Of a DNA stretch of 6,273 nucleotides, positions 3,521 through 6,273 are shown piece after piece (within the stretch, counting starts at the first letter, position 1; the number at the start of each line of letters is the position of its first letter). Under the pieces are notes generated by a model that saw nothing but the letters and a program-made list of their open reading frames with translations, searched no databases and was not told where the DNA came from. A program made the position numbers and the translations under genes. The stretch comes from Nitrososphaera sp. UBA210 (GTDB taxonomy: Archaea > Thermoproteota > Nitrososphaeria > Nitrososphaerales > Nitrososphaeraceae), in NCBI GenBank assembly GCA_002494895.1, contig DADA01000008.1, forward strand, positions 1 to 6,273. Direction: 5' to 3'.

Positions 3521-5968
3521 TCATGTTACTTTTCTGCCCAACTTCGTCTTGAGTCGCAAGATTAACGTTCCTTGCTTGACGATTGCGATAAACCCCGCCA
3601 TTGATATGGCTATGATTATTGATATCATTCCAGCATTAAGCTCTGGCACTACAGTTGCAGCTTGCAACTCTATTTTCTTGAAGTCTTGGCTATAAGCCAA
3701 AATGACCCCAGTATGCGTGGCATTTTCTGCGATTTCAGCACTCCTTGTATGCGGCGAACCTAAATTTCCAGGCTTGCCATCAAATAGTATAGTGTTGATG
3801 CCCGTCGCAAGTCGCTTCGGTATTGATATTTCCATTGTTCCAACGGTGCCTGCGACTGGGTCCAGCTCAACTGCTACGACATTTTTGCTTCTGTCAATCC
3901 AGGAACCAATCAAGGTCGAATTTGTCACGATAACGACATCTTCGCTACTGCCTTCATTATCGTAGCCAGTCGTAAATGTAAACTGCTTGGCAGGCAGGCT
4001 ATATTTTGCCTTCTCACCAAAAACGGCTATATCAAGAGTGCTCTGTAGAATATCGTCACTTGTGAACTTGCGCAGAGTGAAATCATTTCTTTGTTCAGCT
4101 CCCCAGTCGGCGACTACATTCTGGTGTCCTCGACCATCTTTGTAATTGTAAATTGCGAAACTCTTGTTGGCCATGTCTTCATAGTAGATATCGTACTGAC
4201 CATAGTTAGAAGTAGGGTGGACATAGATTGTCCATCCTGATATGTTCGTTAGGTTTTCAGGCATCTCCGATTGCCGTACGTTCATACTGTAAAATCCAGT
4301 GTCGTCGGTCAGGGCTTGAAAATCCGTGCGGTCGTAGTACTGCGTGTCTGGCCTAGCGGATATTCCCACATTGCCTACTGGATTTCCTAATTCGTCTTTG
4401 ACCCAACCAAAAAACCTTATGCTCATGTCGTTGTCGTCGGCATAATTGCGAATGATTGTGTAGTTGAAAACAAGATCCGCGTTTTCAATCAGCGAGTTCT
4501 GATCATCGTCAGCAATGACGGTAATGGTATTTGGCTCCAACTTGACTATTCTGTCTTCCACCCGCAGCTCATAGCTGTTTACTGATACGACATACGTACC
4601 TGGAGGCAAGTCCTTAGCCAGGAAATATCTGCCCTGTTTGTCGGTGCCTCTTTGATCCAACTCGTCAGAAAAGTGTGTTACGATGCAGCTCTCACACGGA
4701 TAATAATGCTCGTACCCCTTATCCAACTCCACTGGTTTGATATCAACAAATACGCCTGGCAGGGGTGTTCCATCAGAGAGTAACACTCTGCCACCGATTG
4801 AAAAGGACCTCTCAGCCACAGTCTCTCCGACATTTACATTCTGACCCTCTTCAAGTAGCACATTTGTCACATGCCTCGCGACGAGCCTTTGGTCTTGGGG
4901 CTGGAAATCTATCGTATAATTGCCTGCGCTGACGTGTCTAATCACAAAAGATCCATTTGTGTCAGTCATACTCTCAGAAATATTAGTTTCGTCTTCCGTT
5001 GAAGCTCTGACCATTGTATTAGGTATCGGCTTTCCATAAACATCAATTACCTTTCCAGAAATCAATCCAGATCTTTCCTTACCTGGAGTCACTGAACTTA
5101 TGACAATGCCAACCACAGTCGTTTCGTCTTCCAGCAGTTTTACTCTCTGCAGTGTAGTCGAATTGAAAAGCAATGAATTGTATCTGTCGTCGAAATGATA
5201 TGGGTCTTTAAAGGCCAGCACAGTAATGTTGTCCAGACTACTGCCTGAAGTTCCTTCTCTCAGCAGATGACCGTAAAAAGGGTTCAGATACCATGGAGAG
5301 TAGTACGTGTATGAAGGAACGGAAGCCTCAATTCTATATTCACAGCTCGGTTCTATACCCGCCGTTATGACGTATGTCCCGTCATGACCAGAGATGTCAC
5401 TGGCATAGATTTCGCACGCTTTGACTTGACCTTGTTCGTTGTATATCGTCAAACCGCTGATATCTACAATTACTCCTGGCATGGGATCGCCGAGTTCATC
5501 AAGTACCCTACCAACTATCGCGCCGGATCTTTCCATCCGCAAGGTCACGTTGCCTGTCTCTCCAACTCTGAGCGGCAGCTCTGCTGTCTCTTGCAAGAAT
5601 CCATTGGCAACTGAAGAGATGTATACGCGCCCGAACATGGTTTTTCCCAGGGCATCACCCTGTTCATTTGTAACAAGCTCTCTGGAGAAATGTGTCGGGG
5701 ACGGAAAATCAGGCACTCTTAATGATTCTTCGATAAAGATGTCTTCAAAGGAACGAAATGGGGCAAAATAGCTAGACTGACTTACTTTAGCATAAGGAAT
5801 AGCCAGGTCGGAACTGTCACTCAAAGACCCGGAGGCGCTGACGGCAATGGATATGGGTTCCAGGGTGATTGAGCACAAGACAAGTACTACAGTCATACTG
5901 AGGACAATGATTTTGGTTCCAGGCCCCGGGATGTCATTCAACTGTCGTTCATGTCTGCTACGGGACAT
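3521..5968 (-). CDS. Large surface protein with four carboxypeptidase-regulatory-like domains and a VPEL sorting tail
   Basis: An 815-residue envelope protein. Basic residues 1-18 precede a hydrophobic signal or anchor segment (19-45). Four CarboxypepD_reg-like beta sandwiches follow, recognised by G-x-V-x-(D)-x-x-G-x-P-(L/M/I)-P openings: GRVLDELGDPMPG (153-165), GKVIDVYGKPIPN (305-317), GRVLLSDGTPLPG (393-405) and GWVKDELGNPVGN (521-533). Each has a later D-x-x-G-(F/Y/T) turn, such as TDTNGSF and TDKQGRY. Such domains are usually structural or carbohydrate-facing; no enzyme domain is visible. Domain 3 carries a tyrosine-rich insert with C425-E-S-C428. Residues about 690-772 are a membrane-proximal module shared with the 388-residue protein. 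The tail is VPEL (774-777), a helix (781-797) and a basic end. Twelve N-x-S/T sequons fit a glycosylated extracellular protein. ATG 5968 is used because an in-frame TGA lies a few codons upstream. A broken small membrane ORF follows. Confidence 0.88.
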   Translation of the reverse strand: MSRSRHERQLNDIPGPGTKIIVLSMTVVLVLCSITLEPISIAVSASGSLSDSSDLAIPYAKVSQSSYFAPFRSFEDIFIEESLRVPDFPSPTHFSRELVTNEQGDALGKTMFGRVYISSVANGFLQETAELPLRVGETGNVTLRMERSGAIVGRVLDELGDPMPGVIVDISGLTIYNEQGQVKACEIYASDISGHDGTYVITAGIEPSCEYRIEASVPSYTYYSPWYLNPFYGHLLREGTSGSSLDNITVLAFKDPYHFDDRYNSLLFNSTTLQRVKLLEDETTVVGIVISSVTPGKERSGLISGKVIDVYGKPIPNTMVRASTEDETNISESMTDTNGSFVIRHVSAGNYTIDFQPQDQRLVARHVTNVLLEEGQNVNVGETVAERSFSIGGRVLLSDGTPLPGVFVDIKPVELDKGYEHYYPCESCIVTHFSDELDQRGTDKQGRYFLAKDLPPGTYVVSVNSYELRVEDRIVKLEPNTITVIADDDQNSLIENADLVFNYTIIRNYADDNDMSIRFFGWVKDELGNPVGNVGISARPDTQYYDRTDFQALTDDTGFYSMNVRQSEMPENLTNISGWTIYVHPTSNYGQYDIYYEDMANKSFAIYNYKDGRGHQNVVADWGAEQRNDFTLRKFTSDDILQSTLDIAVFGEKAKYSLPAKQFTFTTGYDNEGSSEDVVIVTNSTLIGSWIDRSKNVVAVELDPVAGTVGTMEISIPKRLATGINTILFDGKPGNLGSPHTRSAEIAENATHTGVILAYSQDFKKIELQAATVVPELNAGMISIIIAISMAGFIAIVKQGTLILRLKTKLGRKVT

Positions 5969-6162
5969 ACTTGAGCCTTGTGCATCTATCCTTCATTGAT
6001 CTTAATCCAACTTTGTAAGCCTCTTGACAGCCAAACTGAATTCTTGTCTCCAACTAATTCTAGCCTACACTTAACGTAGGTTCTGTTACCTTGACAGGCG
6101 CCAGTTTTCTCTCATGGCCACGTAGCACCGTGGATGTAACTGCAACAAGGATACACTACTAA
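5969..6162. other. Intergenic gap with weak promoter and two small hairpins
   Basis: On the minus strand ATTAAGAT (5997-6004) could be a weak TATA element for the large surface gene, giving a short leader; no SD is present. Two short inverted repeats occur: CCTAC/GTAGG (6064-6080, 7-base loop) and CCACG/CGTGG (6118-6133, 6-base loop). The second lies about 30 bases after the stop of the right-edge gene but has no U-tract, so a terminator role is only possible. Confidence 0.3.
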
Positions 6163-6273
6163 TTAAGGAACAAAATTCATGGGACCGGTGATCCCCGTGC
6201 CGATAGCGGTTCTAAAAGTGGTCCCTTTCACGAAGGGCTTCTGAGCGTAGATAAAGTTTGTGACGAGCGGCGG
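6163..6273 (-). CDS. C-terminal 36 residues of an unidentified protein
   Basis: The only minus-strand frame open across the window edge ends in TAA at 6163 and has GC-ending codons. It reads like the end of a folded protein: NFIYAQKPFVKGTTFRTAIG, then TGITGPMNFVP. There are no cysteines, basic cluster or membrane segment, so this is not a PEFG-type tail. A 21-codon plus-strand ATG frame (6179-6244) overlaps and is considered a shadow. The family is not recognised; the rest lies beyond the window. It is codirectional with the large surface gene, but the 194-base gap with a possible promoter argues for separate transcription. Confidence 0.55.
   Translation of the reverse strand, partial: PPLVTNFIYAQKPFVKGTTFRTAIGTGITGPMNFVP

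Noticed and set aside
3702..3965. Plus-strand frames inside the large surface gene (also 3450-3695, 5384-5614 and 5439-5771)
   Set aside because: All are antisense shadows of an 815-codon gene with clear domain structure.
6179..6224. GGGACC/GGTCCC inverted repeat suggesting a small RNA or tRNA end
   Set aside because: The 45-base span is too short for a tRNA, no cloverleaf forms, and the sequence is explained by the minus-strand C-terminal coding frame.
1..6273. CRISPR array, insertion-sequence ends or long direct repeats
   Set aside because: No regularly spaced repeats, terminal inverted repeats, transposase motifs or target duplications were seen by eye.

Overview
The window looks archaeal, most likely from an ammonia-oxidising thaumarchaeon (Nitrososphaera-like). 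The main reason is a secreted protein ending in the tripartite PEFG-CTERM sorting tail typical of Thaumarchaeota: IPEFG, a hydrophobic helix, then a basic tail. Two genes are preceded by archaeal TATA-like boxes at the distance expected for leaderless or near-leaderless mRNAs with TTG or GTG starts. The assignment is inference from these traits; no rRNA or other marker gene is present.

Left block (1-700, minus strand): three tightly packed small genes run leftward off the window. They encode a 41-residue four-cysteine zinc ribbon, a 69-residue protein with two aromatic LW motifs, and an RNase HI-fold protein that lacks two of the three catalytic acidic residues visible here. Each has a strong Shine-Dalgarno sequence, and the junctions are ATGA or TGA-ATG. 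This dense, SD-driven, GC-ending-codon style differs from the other genes and recalls a virus, plasmid or integrated element. From 706 to about 1056 there is ambiguous, possibly frameshifted coding sequence.

Middle block (1118-3179, plus strand): a 388-residue PEFG-CTERM surface protein, then a largely non-coding stretch holding an orphan C-terminal coding fragment (2484-2720), then a 99-residue helical protein of unknown function with a clear leaderless promoter.

Right block (3348-6273, minus strand): an 815-residue surface protein has an N-terminal membrane or signal segment, four carboxypeptidase-regulatory-like beta-sandwich domains, and a terminal module ending in a variant VPEL sorting tail. 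Directly downstream, coupled by an SD, is a small membrane-protein ORF broken by an apparent one-base frameshift. The last 111 bases encode the C-terminus of another minus-strand protein.

The 388- and 815-residue proteins share the same approximately 85-residue membrane-proximal module before their sorting tails. They are probably displayed at the cell envelope by the same archaeosortase-type route, although they lie on opposite strands and are otherwise built from different domains. The gaps 2285-2483, 3180-3347 and 5969-6162 show no convincing gene.
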